Shown: positions 17,310-26,618, numbered from the stretch's first letter. The stretch: DNA of 64,000 bases from CAITJF01 sp032654645 (GCA_032654645.1 JAULAW010000013.1:248001-312000), one strand, 5' to 3'. Notes: generated by a model from the letters alone, not told the origin. Numbers and translations are program-made.

Positions 17310-18897
17310 TGTCACTAGCCTTCGGGCGAATGCTTGCCTCGATGTGGGCGATGTCATCCTTGCTCAGGTGGTATTTTTTATAGAGCGCCTCGTCCGTCCA
17401 AACGCGATCCCAAGTTTGTTGCGGAACCCATGTGTATGTTGCGCGAGTTGCGTGCTGGGTGATCTTTCGTAGCGACACCAGAAAGCGAAAAAAGCGCGTA
17501 TTGAGATAGCTTTGCAGGCTTTCAGCCTGCTTCTTTGACGCCACGTAAAAGAACAAGTAGGTCTGCGTGCAAACCGAAGGTGATTCGGCGATGAAGTTGG
17601 GGCCAAGCACCATCGCTGGCCGCGCACCGCGTTCGCCATAGGCCGCAGAAGTCATCACCTTCCATGTGTCTATGAGGTGCGGACTCTTGGTGATGTCCTT
17701 GCGGGCAATGCCACCGACGAGTCGCTTGCCAGCACGACCGTAATATAGCGCCACGTCGGCCGACTTTTTCTCTGTGCGAAAACCGTCGAAATTGGACGTC
17801 CATCCGAACTCCTTGTCGGCGGACAAGATTTCGATGATGGAAGGCTCGTCTGCCGCACGCACTTTTTTGAGAATATTTAGACCGCGACTATCGCGAACAA
17901 GAACATCGTATTCGTTCAGGTCGCGTGCCATCGGTCCGGTGGTTTCCTCGCCAGTGACTGTGGTGACATCACACTTGCCTGCGTGGTCGCGATCCCACAG
18001 GAAGTAGCAGATGCCGCCCTCGAAATCCACACCCGGAAATACCAAGTCCATGCGCTCGTAATCAATCAGTTGCCTGATGCGTCGGTCTTCAAGCATGGCT
18101 TTGCGGAAATCACTCAAGCCAAGCCCCGACGCCATCCACCGAGAGGGAATAACCATCGAAAGATAGCGCGGCTCTAGTTTCTTTGCCTGTTCTACAAACT
18201 TGTTGTAGATGGGCATATCACGTGTGCCGCCGTCGCTCGCCAACTGATATGGTGGGTTCCCTATGATTACGTCGAACTGCATATTGCCTCCAAACAACTC
18301 GGTCATCCGAGTCGTGATGTTGTCAGTGTGAATGAACGCATAGGCGTGGGTTTCCAAGCCTTCAGCACGATCGAAAACCGACCGGCCCGCACCGCAATAC
18401 CTGCACTTGTCCCCAGCCCACGTGTGCTCCAAGCGCTCGAACCAGATGCTGCCCGCCTCACTATCAAAGCCCTTGGCGATGGAGTGCGATCCGTTGGCGT
18501 GCTTCGAGCAATACACGCTGCGCCGCGCCAGCAGGCTGGTGAGTTTAGTGATGCCGATGCCGAACACCTGCTTGGTCAGAATGTGATTGACGCGCGCGTC
18601 GAGGTCCGGCATTTCGTCCGCCAGCCCCTGGGTGAGTCGGCTGGTAATCTCGCGCAGGAACACACCCGACTTGGTGCACGGATCGAGGAACGTCACTGTG
18701 CTGTCAGCCCAGAGGTTCGCCCCGTTGTGGCTGGCCGCCCACGCCTCGGCTAGGGTATCCAGCATCCTGTTGGCGAACTCCGGCGGCGTGAATACTTCGT
18801 CGTTGGAAAGGTTCGCGATGCAGGTCAGCACATCGGGGTTACGACCGCGCAAGGAGAAGCTGGCCAGTTCGGTCAAGGCTTCCACCTTCCCGCTCAT
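17302..18897 (-). CDS. N6-adenine DNA methyltransferase (NPPY), modification subunit
   Basis: The 531-residue protein shows motif X (EVFTPPEFANRMLDTL), a variant motif I (FLDPCTKSGVFLREI instead of DPACGSG) and the catalytic motif IV IGNPPYQ, the set for gamma-class N6-adenine methyltransferases. A Cys-rich segment (CSKHANGSHS...CRYCGAG) may bind zinc. The C-terminal half, which should hold target recognition, is AT-richer than the front. I chose the ATG at 18897, which overlaps the TGA of the KilA-N gene by four bases (ATGA); the upstream open frame only reads through that gene in another frame. Together with the small methyltransferase-like protein and the helicase-nuclease it looks like one operon. 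Confidence 0.82.
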   Translation of the reverse strand: MSGKVEALTELASFSLRGRNPDVLTCIANLSNDEVFTPPEFANRMLDTLAEAWAASHNGANLWADSTVTFLDPCTKSGVFLREITSRLTQGLADEMPDLDARVNHILTKQVFGIGITKLTSLLARRSVYCSKHANGSHSIAKGFDSEAGSIWFERLEHTWAGDKCRYCGAGRSVFDRAEGLETHAYAFIHTDNITTRMTELFGGNMQFDVIIGNPPYQLASDGGTRDMPIYNKFVEQAKKLEPRYLSMVIPSRWMASGLGLSDFRKAMLEDRRIRQLIDYERMDLVFPGVDFEGGICYFLWDRDHAGKCDVTTVTGEETTGPMARDLNEYDVLVRDSRGLNILKKVRAADEPSIIEILSADKEFGWTSNFDGFRTEKKSADVALYYGRAGKRLVGGIARKDITKSPHLIDTWKVMTSAAYGERGARPAMVLGPNFIAESPSVCTQTYLFFYVASKKQAESLQSYLNTRFFRFLVSLRKITQHATRATYTWVPQQTWDRVWTDEALYKKYHLSKDDIAHIEASIRPKASDND

Positions 18898-19724
18898 GCC
18901 AGCTTCCCTTCCAGTCGTTGTGCGCCCGCATCGGCCAACAGCAGCTTCATTTGCTGGATGGCGGTCTGGTTCAGCAGTTTCAGCCGTTCGGCCTGCGCCA
19001 GCCCCTGATGGATGAAATGGGCGTTCAGCGTTTCCAGATTTGCCAGACACACCAGTTGCGCGGCATTGGCTTCGTCACGGATGTTGCCCTTGTTGCCGGG
19101 GTTTTCATCGCGCCACTGTTTTGCGGTTTTGCCGAACAGCGCCATGTTGAGCAAGTCCGCCTCGCTGGCGTAGATGAGATTGATCTGCTGCGGCGTCAGT
19201 TGCGGTGGAATCAGGTTGGCCTTGATGGCGTCGGTGTGGATGCGGTAGTTGATCTTGGCCAAGTTGCGGCGGATGTCCCAGCCGAGTTGCTGGTATTCCG
19301 TCTCTTTCAGGCGCTGGAATTCCTTGATGAGGTAGAGCTTGAATTCGACCGACACCCAGGAGGCGAACTCGAAGGCGATGTCCTTGTGGGCGTAAGTGCC
19401 GCCGTACCGCCCAGCCCGGGAGTTGATGCCGATGGCGCCTGTCAAATCAGTCCATTTTGAGGGGGTCATCACAAATGCATTGCTGCCAGATTGATTTTTA
19501 ACCGTATCGAATTCGACACGGTTAAATTCCGGATTATTCAGCAGCTCCCAAATACCCAGGAATTCGATGGATGAACGCGAGCGCATCCAGTTCTGAATGA
19601 CAAACCTCGGATCATCGGCATTCTTGAACTTGGCGATATCCGTCAGCGAAATATAATCATCCTGATCCATTCTCTGGATGCGGACGGTTTCAGTTAACAC
19701 AACAATCTGGCTGTTCTTGCTCAT
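18894..19724 (-). CDS. KilA-N domain protein in a modification/defence operon
   Basis: The 276-residue protein contains a KilA-N DNA-binding domain over about residues 15-135: DYISLTDIAK near the start, FVMTPSKWTDLTGAIGI, then the closing GRYGGTYAHKDIAFEFASWVSVEFKLYLI. The rest is helical and ends in a probable coiled region. KilA-N domains are best known from phage and large DNA viruses and also occur beside restriction genes. Here it lies between the small methyltransferase-like gene (113-base gap) and the catalytic methyltransferase (ATGA overlap), so it may supply DNA recognition or regulation. That role is inferred from position. Confidence 0.8.
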   Translation of the reverse strand: MSKNSQIVVLTETVRIQRMDQDDYISLTDIAKFKNADDPRFVIQNWMRSRSSIEFLGIWELLNNPEFNRVEFDTVKNQSGSNAFVMTPSKWTDLTGAIGINSRAGRYGGTYAHKDIAFEFASWVSVEFKLYLIKEFQRLKETEYQQLGWDIRRNLAKINYRIHTDAIKANLIPPQLTPQQINLIYASEADLLNMALFGKTAKQWRDENPGNKGNIRDEANAAQLVCLANLETLNAHFIHQGLAQAERLKLLNQTAIQQMKLLLADAGAQRLEGKLA

Positions 19725-19837
19725 CAGAAACCCCCGTTTCCAACTGTGGCGAATCCGCCATAATTTAACTCCAACTCCTCGTGTTCAATAGACATAAAGC
19801 AGCCTTGCTGCGTCTTTCATGTTGATTTTCGCCGGGG

Positions 19838-20473
19838 TCATTCCCCTTTGCCACCGGCCAACTCGCTCACCGTCATCGGCGGCCAGGTCTTCGTCGGCAT
19901 GAATATCTCGTGCTTGCCGAGGTGGGCAAAGAGCGAACCCTCCGCGCTGAAGGCCGACGAACCGGTAAGCACATCGAAGCGGAAGTCGCGGCGCTGGAAC
20001 TTGCCCTTGCCGAGATAGCCCCATTCGGCAAAAGTAATCGGCTCGCCAGTGCTGACGCACATCGTCAAGGCGTCACCGTGGACCAGGTTCTGCGATAACA
20101 CATAGGTCGCGGCGCGGCACAGTTTATCGGCCTCATCGATGTTCAGATACTCGGCGAGGATATCCAACATGTTTTCACGGCACTCGGCGATGTTGTCTGC
20201 CAGAAGCTCGATCCCATAGATGCACATCAGCGCCAGCAGCGCATAGTGCTGCTTTTCGAAGTCGGATTTCCCGAACTTGTGCTCGACGGCCGCGAGCTTG
20301 CGCTGCAGTACCTTGACAATGAAGTTGCCGCTCCCGCATGCCGGTTCCAGAAAGCGCGCATCAATGCGCTCAGATTCATCCTTGACGAGGTCGAGCATGG
20401 CATCGACCATCCACGCGGGAGTGAATACCTCTCCGTGGTCAGCGACGCGTTTTCGGGTTTTGATCAGACTCAT
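19838..20473 (-). CDS. methyltransferase-like subunit with SAM-binding motifs but no catalytic NPPY
   Basis: The 211-residue protein begins MSLIKTRKRVADHGEVFTP (motif X) and has a canonical motif I FLEPACGSGNF, a motif II region YGIELLADNIAECR and NLVHGDAL. The position where (N/D)PP(Y/F) should follow reads FDVLTGSSAFS, and the protein ends soon after. I remember proteins of the same size and ending annotated as restriction subunit M, so this is probably a full-length family member and not a truncation. It may act as a non-catalytic partner of the NPPY enzyme downstream. The start is ATG 20473; a TTG two codons upstream is also open. Confidence 0.75.
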   Translation of the reverse strand: MSLIKTRKRVADHGEVFTPAWMVDAMLDLVKDESERIDARFLEPACGSGNFIVKVLQRKLAAVEHKFGKSDFEKQHYALLALMCIYGIELLADNIAECRENMLDILAEYLNIDEADKLCRAATYVLSQNLVHGDALTMCVSTGEPITFAEWGYLGKGKFQRRDFRFDVLTGSSAFSAEGSLFAHLGKHEIFMPTKTWPPMTVSELAGGKGE

Positions 20474-20479
20474 AGGCAA

Positions 20480-20816
20480 AAGGCTTCAGGCAACAATCGA
20501 ATATATTATGTCATTGTACCTAATACCATTCTTTTGAGTGGCCCTGTGCAATTCCGAAGCAGAACGAACTCATTTTAAGATAGAGCAATGGCGGAAATTT
20601 GGCAGAAATAGCCTGCCACATTCCTGAATTTCCGCTATGAGATGCAAACCGGAAGTAATTCATGCAGACCCGAAGTGACGGCTATGACCGACAATCGGAC
20701 CGTCGCGACGATCACCCTGACTGGCTGTTCTTGGCACGGAGCGCCATATCAAGATTCGATATTACCAGCCGGAAAGCAGAACTTGGAAGCAAGGTCCAGC
20801 GACACATTGCAATCGT
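20480..20816. other. gap between formate dehydrogenase and modification operon, no gene recognised
   Basis: This 337-base stretch separates the fdhA stop from the first gene of the modification cassette; both operons read leftward, so it should hold the cassette's promoter. AT-rich sequence lies near 20500-20580, but I could not assign -35/-10 boxes with confidence. Short open frames at 20642-20836 show no family resemblance. Confidence 0.4.
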
Positions 20817-23516
20817 TCAAAAACCAACAATATTGACCGCCACCACCTTGAACTCCGGGGTCATGCTGTCCAGATCGAAAATGCCGCTAGTGAGCTGGTT
20901 GATGGCGACTTCGGGGAAATGGAAGGTGGTAAACAGGACGCCGGGTTTGACCTCGTCCGACAAGCGTGCCGTGATGCGCGTCACCCCTTGGCGCGAGCGG
21001 ATTTCCACCTTGTCACCGTCACGGATGCCTTTGTATGACGCATCGGATGGGTTGATCAGCAGGTAATCGCGGTCGATCAGTTGGGCGTTCGGCGTGCGCC
21101 GCGTCATGGAGCCGCAGTTGTAATGTTGCAGGATGCGCCCGGTGGTCAGCACATAAGGAAATTCCGCACGGTCTCCGCCCAGTTCCGGGGTCGGCACGAA
21201 TTCGTTGAACATGAACTTTGCCTTGCCGTTGGGAAAGCCCTGCCGGTGCAAGATCGGCGTGCCGGTTCCATCCTCGTCCACCGGCCATTGCAAGCCATCG
21301 TCACCGAGCCGGTCCCAGGTCACCCCGGCAAAGAACGGCACTACCCGCGCGATCTCTTCCAGATGCAGGCTGGCATCGTAACCGGGTTGCGCATAACCCA
21401 TGCGGTTCATGATATCAACGATGATTTGGCCGTCGGTTTTGGTTCCCGGCAGAGGATCGATGGCACGCCGCACCCGCTGGATACGCCGCTCGCCGTTGGT
21501 GAAGGTGCCGTCCTTTTCCAGGTGGGACGCGGCTGGCAAGACCACTTCGGCCATCGCGGCAGTCTCGGTCATGAACAATTCCTGCACCACCAGAAAATCC
21601 AGGCAGCCCAGCGAATAGCGCACCTTGCACGAGTTCGGGTCGGTTTGCATCAGATCCTCGCCGATCACCCACAGCGCGCGCAGCTTGCCCTCGCACGCGG
21701 CGCGGAACATTTCCGGGATGCGCAGTCCGTTATTGGACGCGATTTCCGCGCCCCAATTCGCACTGTAGTGTTCCCTCACTTTGGGGTCGGCCATATCCAG
21801 GTAACCCGGCCCGAGGTCAGGCTGCACGCCCATGTCTGCGGCACCCTGAACATTGTTCTGGCCGCGCAGGGGGTTGATCCCCACTCCCGGCAAGCCGATA
21901 TTTCCGGTAGCCATGGCCAGTGCCGAAATCAGCATCACCGCCCGGCTGCCCTGGTAATGTTCGGTCACGCCGAGCCCGTGGAAAGACATGGCCTTGCCGG
22001 CTCCCGCATACAGGTGCGCAGCCTTGCGCGCCAGGTCGGGTGCGACGCCGCACTGGCGCGACAACTGTCCGGGATCGAGCTTCAGGATAGACTGCCGGAA
22101 GGAATCAAACCCTTCCGTGCGCGCCGCGATGAAATCCGTATTCTCCAGCCGGTCGGCCAATATCCAGTGGAGCAGCATCTGCAACAACGGCACATTGCCG
22201 CCCGGCGCTACTTGCAAATGAATATCCGCCAGGGCGGCCAACTCGGTCCGGCGCGGGTCTATCACGATCAACGGCACGCCCTTGAGCGCCCTTTGCCGTA
22301 TCCGCGCTCCGATGACCGGATGGGCGTCGGTCGGGTTGGCGCCGATCACCAGCAGGCATCCGGTTTGCCCGATATCGTCGATGGAGTTGGTCGCCGCTCC
22401 CGTGCCTATCGTCTTGCGCATGCCGAACGCAGTGGGTGCGTGGCAGACGCGCGCGCAGCCGTCGATGTGATTGCTGCCGATCACCGCGCGCATGAACTTC
22501 TGCATCAGGTAATTTTCTTCATTGGTGCAACGCGCCGACGAAATTCCGGCGACAGCATCTGCGCCGCTATCGGTGATGATCTTGCGCAGGCGGGCGGCGA
22601 TATGCTGGTATGCCTCGTCCCAGGTAGCCGGTTGCAGGCTGCCGCCGCGCCGGATCAGCGGCGTCGTAAGCCGGTCCGGGTGGTGCACATACTCGAAGGC
22701 ATACCGCCCCTTGACGCAGGCGTGCCCATGGTTGACGGCAGCGTGCTCCGGCGCTTGCACGGCAGCCACCCTCCCCGCATTGACCAGAACCTCCAGGCTG
22801 CACCCGACACCGCAGTAGGTGCAGGTAGTGCGCACCCTGTGCTCGCTGCGAAGCTGTCGCGCGCGGTAGCGGTCTGTCAGCGCGTTGCTCGGGCAGGTCT
22901 GCACGCAGCGGCCGCATGAAACACAGCCGGAGCGCGTGAAATCTTCACCCATGCCGCGCACCAGTCGGCTGTCGTAGCCCCTGCCCGCAACCGCCAGCGC
23001 AAACTGTCCCTGCACCTCGTCGCAGGCGCGCACACAGCGCCCGCACAGGATGCATTCGGACGAATCGAAGCGCAGATAGGGATGCCGGTCGTCCACCTCA
23101 AGCGCCTTGCCGCCCGATGGAAAGCGGCTGCCCGAAACACCATAGTGCGCCAGCAATTTTTGCAGCGGGTTGGCAGTTTCGGATTCGCGCGGCCGGAACG
23201 CAGCCTCCGGCAAGTCCGCCGCCAGCAATTCGAGGATGCCCCTGCGCAGGCGCGTCAGCGCCTCGCTGTCGGTCCAGACCCAGCTTCCGCTTTCCGCCGG
23301 TGTATGGCAGGCGGCGCGCACCCGGCGTGTTTCCGCGCGCCCGGACGCCACCTCGACGCTGCACATGCGGCACGATCCGGCAGGCTCCAGAGCGGGATCG
23401 TGGCACAGCACCGGAACCGTATCTGCGCCGAGATGACGGGTAATGGACTCGTAGAGCGTCTCCCCCTCGGCCAGCGGGTAAGGGCTTTCATCTATCCATA
23501 TCACGGAAGCGCTCAT
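20817..23516 (-). CDS. fdhA: NAD-dependent formate dehydrogenase, molybdopterin catalytic (alpha) subunit
   Basis: The 899-residue protein has an N-terminal [2Fe-2S] ferredoxin-like domain (CHDPALEPAGSCRMCSVEV), two [4Fe-4S] ferredoxin motifs (CILCGRCVRAC and CVSCGRCVQTC), a further CTYCGVGC cluster site and then the long Mo-bis-MGD domain. The residue that ligates Mo sits in CARVCHAPTAFG, with Cys where E. coli FdhH has selenocysteine. It oxidises formate to CO2 in the cytoplasm and passes electrons to the NuoEF-like partner. The start at 23516 overlaps the stop of fdhB by four bases, so the pair is coupled. No fdhD or accessory genes are in the window. The reaction may also run toward CO2 reduction in some organisms. 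Confidence 0.9.
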   Translation of the reverse strand: MSASVIWIDESPYPLAEGETLYESITRHLGADTVPVLCHDPALEPAGSCRMCSVEVASGRAETRRVRAACHTPAESGSWVWTDSEALTRLRRGILELLAADLPEAAFRPRESETANPLQKLLAHYGVSGSRFPSGGKALEVDDRHPYLRFDSSECILCGRCVRACDEVQGQFALAVAGRGYDSRLVRGMGEDFTRSGCVSCGRCVQTCPSNALTDRYRARQLRSEHRVRTTCTYCGVGCSLEVLVNAGRVAAVQAPEHAAVNHGHACVKGRYAFEYVHHPDRLTTPLIRRGGSLQPATWDEAYQHIAARLRKIITDSGADAVAGISSARCTNEENYLMQKFMRAVIGSNHIDGCARVCHAPTAFGMRKTIGTGAATNSIDDIGQTGCLLVIGANPTDAHPVIGARIRQRALKGVPLIVIDPRRTELAALADIHLQVAPGGNVPLLQMLLHWILADRLENTDFIAARTEGFDSFRQSILKLDPGQLSRQCGVAPDLARKAAHLYAGAGKAMSFHGLGVTEHYQGSRAVMLISALAMATGNIGLPGVGINPLRGQNNVQGAADMGVQPDLGPGYLDMADPKVREHYSANWGAEIASNNGLRIPEMFRAACEGKLRALWVIGEDLMQTDPNSCKVRYSLGCLDFLVVQELFMTETAAMAEVVLPAASHLEKDGTFTNGERRIQRVRRAIDPLPGTKTDGQIIVDIMNRMGYAQPGYDASLHLEEIARVVPFFAGVTWDRLGDDGLQWPVDEDGTGTPILHRQGFPNGKAKFMFNEFVPTPELGGDRAEFPYVLTTGRILQHYNCGSMTRRTPNAQLIDRDYLLINPSDASYKGIRDGDKVEIRSRQGVTRITARLSDEVKPGVLFTTFHFPEVAINQLTSGIFDLDSMTPEFKVVAVNIVGF

Positions 23517-25048
23517 TTTGCTTCCGCTGGCTGGAAACAGCAGGCCATTTCGCCGGGGAAATACTTCAGGATATTGCGCACTGGCAGCGGCAGTCCGCCA
23601 CCCAGCGCGCACAGCGATCCACGCTCCAGAGTCTCCAGCAAATCCTCAAAAAGTGCAGGATCAACCGGTTTCTGGAGAGCATTTTCCAACAGGTCAGCCC
23701 CCTTGCGCGTGCCCAGGCGGCAGGGAAAACATCGGCCACAGGATTCATCCGCCATAAACCCGAACAAGTGCGCCAAAAATTCCGGCATCGGAAAAGCCTG
23801 CGGAATGGCGACAATGCTTCCGTGCCCCAACAGAAAACCCGCTTCCTGAAACGATTCAAAGTCAACGCTGAGCCGTTCCACCATGCCAACCGGTAATACG
23901 CCTCCGAGCGGGCCGCCGACCTGCAACGCCTTCACCGGTTCGGTAAAGCCTCCGCCCAATCCGTAAACAACCTCGGACAGCGGCGTGCCCATGGCCACCT
24001 CCAGAACGCCCGGCCTGGCGAACACCCGGTCGAGCGACAACAACTTGCTGCCGGTGCTGCGCCCGTTGCCCATGGCGGCAAAAGCCGCACCGCCATGCGC
24101 CAGTATCCAGGGAACGGCGGCGAACGTCTCGACATTGGAAAGCAGCGTCGGATGCCCGTACAGCCCGCTCTCGGCGGGAAACGGCGGACGCAGCCGCACT
24201 TCGGGGCGCAGCCCCTCGATAGAGTTCAGCAGCGCGGTCTCTTCACCGCACACATAAGCGCCTGCGCCACGCACGACATGAAACGCGAAGCCGCTTTCGG
24301 CGGCGGCATCGCTGCGTGCGTAACGCCCTATGGCATCCTCCAGCACCCACGCCGCTTCGGGGTATTCAGCTCTCAGGTAGATATAGCCGTCACGCGCGCC
24401 CAACATGTGAGCCGCCGCCAGCATACCGGCCAGCACCAGCCCGGTGCGCTGCTCCAGCAGAAAGCGGTCGGAAAAAGCGCCGGGATCGCCCTCGTCCGCG
24501 TTGCACACCACATATTTCTGCCCCGGATGCGCGGCGCAGCTCTGCAACTTGCGCGCGAACGGAAAGCCCGCGCCACCGCGCCCCCTCAGGCCGGACGCCA
24601 ACAACTGCCCCGCCATCGCCGTAACATCGCCCAGCGCAGCGCGATACAGCACATCGTTGTCATCCACCTGCGCAAACACAGAGTCATCCAGCGCGCTGCA
24701 AAAGGGAATGCCGCTCGATTCGCCGCTGGCAATATCACCGACATCGAAAGTGCTGCCTCCGGCTTCGTGCCCTCCGGCTCGATAGCAATGCCCGACACAG
24801 GACATCTCGCCGACCTCGTCGTCCTTAAACCGTTCCGCCAGCCGGTGACGGACTTCAGCTTCCTTTCCCGACATGCGGCAAACAGTGCCGGTGCAGACAT
24901 GGGCTTTCTTGCCTTCCTGCGTGCCGTGCATAAAATCATAAAAACTCGCCGCGCCATACAGAGACGCTGCGGGGAAGTCCAGATTGCGCGCAGCATTGCG
25001 GACATCCTCCGGCGTCCGCATGACGGCGGAATTCATATTCTCCATCAT
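23513..25048 (-). CDS. fdhB: formate dehydrogenase NADH-binding (beta) subunit, NuoE/NuoF fusion
   Basis: The first 100 residues are a NuoE-like thioredoxin-fold [2Fe-2S] domain with the four ligands CTGTVC and CVGHC. The rest is NuoF-like, with the FMN site GRGGAGFPFARK, the NAD(H) segment CNADEGDPGAFSDR and the [4Fe-4S] site SCGRCFPCR. It passes electrons from the alpha subunit to NAD+. The NuoE part lacks the usual N-terminal helical bundle. The start is uncertain: ATG at 25048 has AGGAG ten bases before it and is used here, while ATG at 25096, with AGGAA, is also open and would add 16 residues. The promoter should lie in the gap to the right. Confidence 0.88.
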   Translation of the reverse strand: MMENMNSAVMRTPEDVRNAARNLDFPAASLYGAASFYDFMHGTQEGKKAHVCTGTVCRMSGKEAEVRHRLAERFKDDEVGEMSCVGHCYRAGGHEAGGSTFDVGDIASGESSGIPFCSALDDSVFAQVDDNDVLYRAALGDVTAMAGQLLASGLRGRGGAGFPFARKLQSCAAHPGQKYVVCNADEGDPGAFSDRFLLEQRTGLVLAGMLAAAHMLGARDGYIYLRAEYPEAAWVLEDAIGRYARSDAAAESGFAFHVVRGAGAYVCGEETALLNSIEGLRPEVRLRPPFPAESGLYGHPTLLSNVETFAAVPWILAHGGAAFAAMGNGRSTGSKLLSLDRVFARPGVLEVAMGTPLSEVVYGLGGGFTEPVKALQVGGPLGGVLPVGMVERLSVDFESFQEAGFLLGHGSIVAIPQAFPMPEFLAHLFGFMADESCGRCFPCRLGTRKGADLLENALQKPVDPALFEDLLETLERGSLCALGGGLPLPVRNILKYFPGEMACCFQPAEAK

Positions 25049-25096
25049 CGACGGAGATCTCCTGCGACTGCTGATGAAGCGAAGATTGCGTGACAT

Positions 25097-25790
25097 TATG
25101 GGCAGTTCCTTGATATCGAGCTTGCGAGGAGGGCAACGATTCCGTCAATGTGTAACGCATTCATGAACGGAACATGCCCTGCGCGATGCATATATCTGTT
25201 TAGGTCGAATTCTAACCAATTCACCTTTTCTTTGTGCGCCTGAGTTTTGCTCTTTTTCTATCGTTGCAGAATGCGGTTATTCAAAGTGAGCTATCCGGCG
25301 TAACACCAACAGTAAAGTCCCTATATCAATCAAATCACGATTGATGCCAAATTTTGGCAGGCCATTGAACAGCTTTTGAACTAATGTTTTGAAAATAGCA
25401 ATTCCATTATGGAAGTCTTCTGGCAGGTGCGGCTCTGCAATGCACGTTTTGCTACCAAACTTCCTGGCTTGGTCGCACGTTTGCGCGATAAGGAATGATG
25501 CACAACGCAGCTCAAACCCGCATGTTTATTGGACTCGACAGACCACATTCTCAGAACTCAAATCATGAAGATGAATTTTTGGCAGCCCCGGCAGACTATG
25601 TGGTGATTTTCCTTATTTCTGGGGTTAATCTAATCAATGAGTTTTCGTGACAACAAAGTCTTAAACAGGACAATAAAAAATCACCCATTGGTTATTTTCA
25701 GTGAAATCTTGACCTGGCAGAATTTAAGCGTAGACTGAATTCCAACAGGTGGCGATTGATGAGGTGTGAGTAGAACAATAATTGCTGCTT
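25097..25790. other. gene-free stretch upstream of formate dehydrogenase
   Basis: About 0.7 kb of AT-rich sequence between fdhB and the 6S RNA gene. I see no protein with recognisable similarity on either strand and no clear repeats. It presumably contains the leftward fdh promoter and the rightward 6S promoter; AATAAT at 25777-25782 could be the 6S -10 box. Confidence 0.4.
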
Positions 25791-25794
25791 TGGT

Positions 25795-25972
25795 TTGCAC
25801 CCTGCGGTGTTCGTCAGACCAATAATTCTTTGAGCCAATTTGTTGGTTTAGGTTGCGACCCACAAAGCTGCTGTTGTGAACGTCCTGTTTGGATGATCCT
25901 GATGCGGCAGGGAAGTGACCCTCTTGGACTGCAGGTTCAAGATGCCGGGTCAGCGGCACAGGCGGGGGGCTT
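25795..25972 (+). ncRNA. ssrS: 6S RNA
   Basis: The segment has the layout of bacterial 6S RNA, about 178 bases. The 5' side CACCCTGCGGTGTTCG and the 3' side GGCACAGGCGGGGGGC form the closing stem region. Near the 3' end is the diagnostic small hairpin CTTGGAC-TGCAG-GTTCAAG, which corresponds to the CTTGAAC/GTTCAAG hairpin of E. coli 6S RNA. The central part is AT-rich and weakly paired, as expected for the open bubble that mimics a promoter and binds sigma-70 RNA polymerase. A T-rich hairpin follows at 25980. I infer the ends from the stem, to within a few bases. No ygfA homologue is adjacent. Confidence 0.78.
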
Positions 25973-25979
25973 TATTTCA

Positions 25980-26013
25980 GTGCGACCTTGGTTAAATCGG
26001 GTCGCATTTTTTA
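25980..26013 (+). terminator. Rho-independent terminator after 6S RNA
   Basis: GTGCGACC and GGTCGCA pair around a loop TTGGTTAAATCG and are followed by TTTTTTA. It lies eight bases after the 6S closing stem and on the same strand. Confidence 0.8.
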
Positions 26014-26325
26014 TGTAATAACATCTGTTGATAAGGCTCACTAGAAAAGGTGCGTGAGAAATCAGTGTGGCCCCGTGGCCCGAAATTTCCTTCATGGCCG
26101 GAATGAGTTTATCCGATTCTTGCCGGGTGGACACGCCATGCATGTTCCTGATCAGCCGCTTCAAGAATTCAAGGCCGAGCCAGGCTGGTTTAACGTGAAC
26201 GTCGCGAAGCGACACTTCATCACTCTTCCCCACCGGGGGGAGGTAGGAGAGATAACCAGCCACTCAACTGCCGTCTTTCGGGTGCCCGGCCAAAAGCCCT
26301 TCGGCGGGCAACCTGGTGGAATGGT

Positions 26326-26513
26326 TAGGGAAATGGAAATTCTTAAAGTACCGTTAATCATGTCACCAACATCACCCCATCCCCCTCCCAACCTCCCCCT
26401 TGAAGGGGGAGGAACTATACTCCCTCCCCTTCAAGGGGAAGGTTGGGGATGGGTTTTGTTTTGGCTTATGTAACGTAATTTATAAGTGGTATTTTGGTAA
26501 TTTCCTGCTCCCT
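26326..26513 (+). mobile_element. MITE-like element, copy A (188 bp)
   Basis: The ends are imperfect inverted repeats of about 18 bases: AGGGAAATGGAAATT on the left and, read inward from the right, AGGGAGCAGGAAATTACC. The interior carries the CCCCATCCCC/CTCCCC palindrome in an expanded form. Copy B in opposite orientation lies at 33498-33773, and the two share non-palindromic sequence such as ACCGTTAATCATGTCACC and GGCTTATGTAACGTAATT. No protein is encoded, so movement would need a transposase from elsewhere. Confidence 0.8.
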
Positions 26514-26618
26514 TAGTAGTTTCATCAGGGAACGGGCACGGCGGCGTTCATTTTCTGCGGTGGCGCTGCCGCCATGCCCGTTAGGCTGCGAAAAATTTTA
26601 CGGGAGGGGGCGGCGAGC

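Noticed and set aside
20642..20836. short plus-strand frames next to fdhA
   Set aside because: Two overlapping frames compete for the same bases, neither resembles a protein I know, and one runs into the antisense strand of fdhA.
21081..22919. 612-codon open frame on the plus strand opposite fdhA
   Set aside because: It lies opposite all the catalytic blocks of formate dehydrogenase, shows no family likeness and has the composition of an antisense shadow.
25937..26263. 108-codon minus-strand frame between 6S RNA and MITE copy A
   Set aside because: It begins in repeat-like sequence and overlaps the 6S terminator; I see no ribosome-binding site or family resemblance, so I do not call it a gene.
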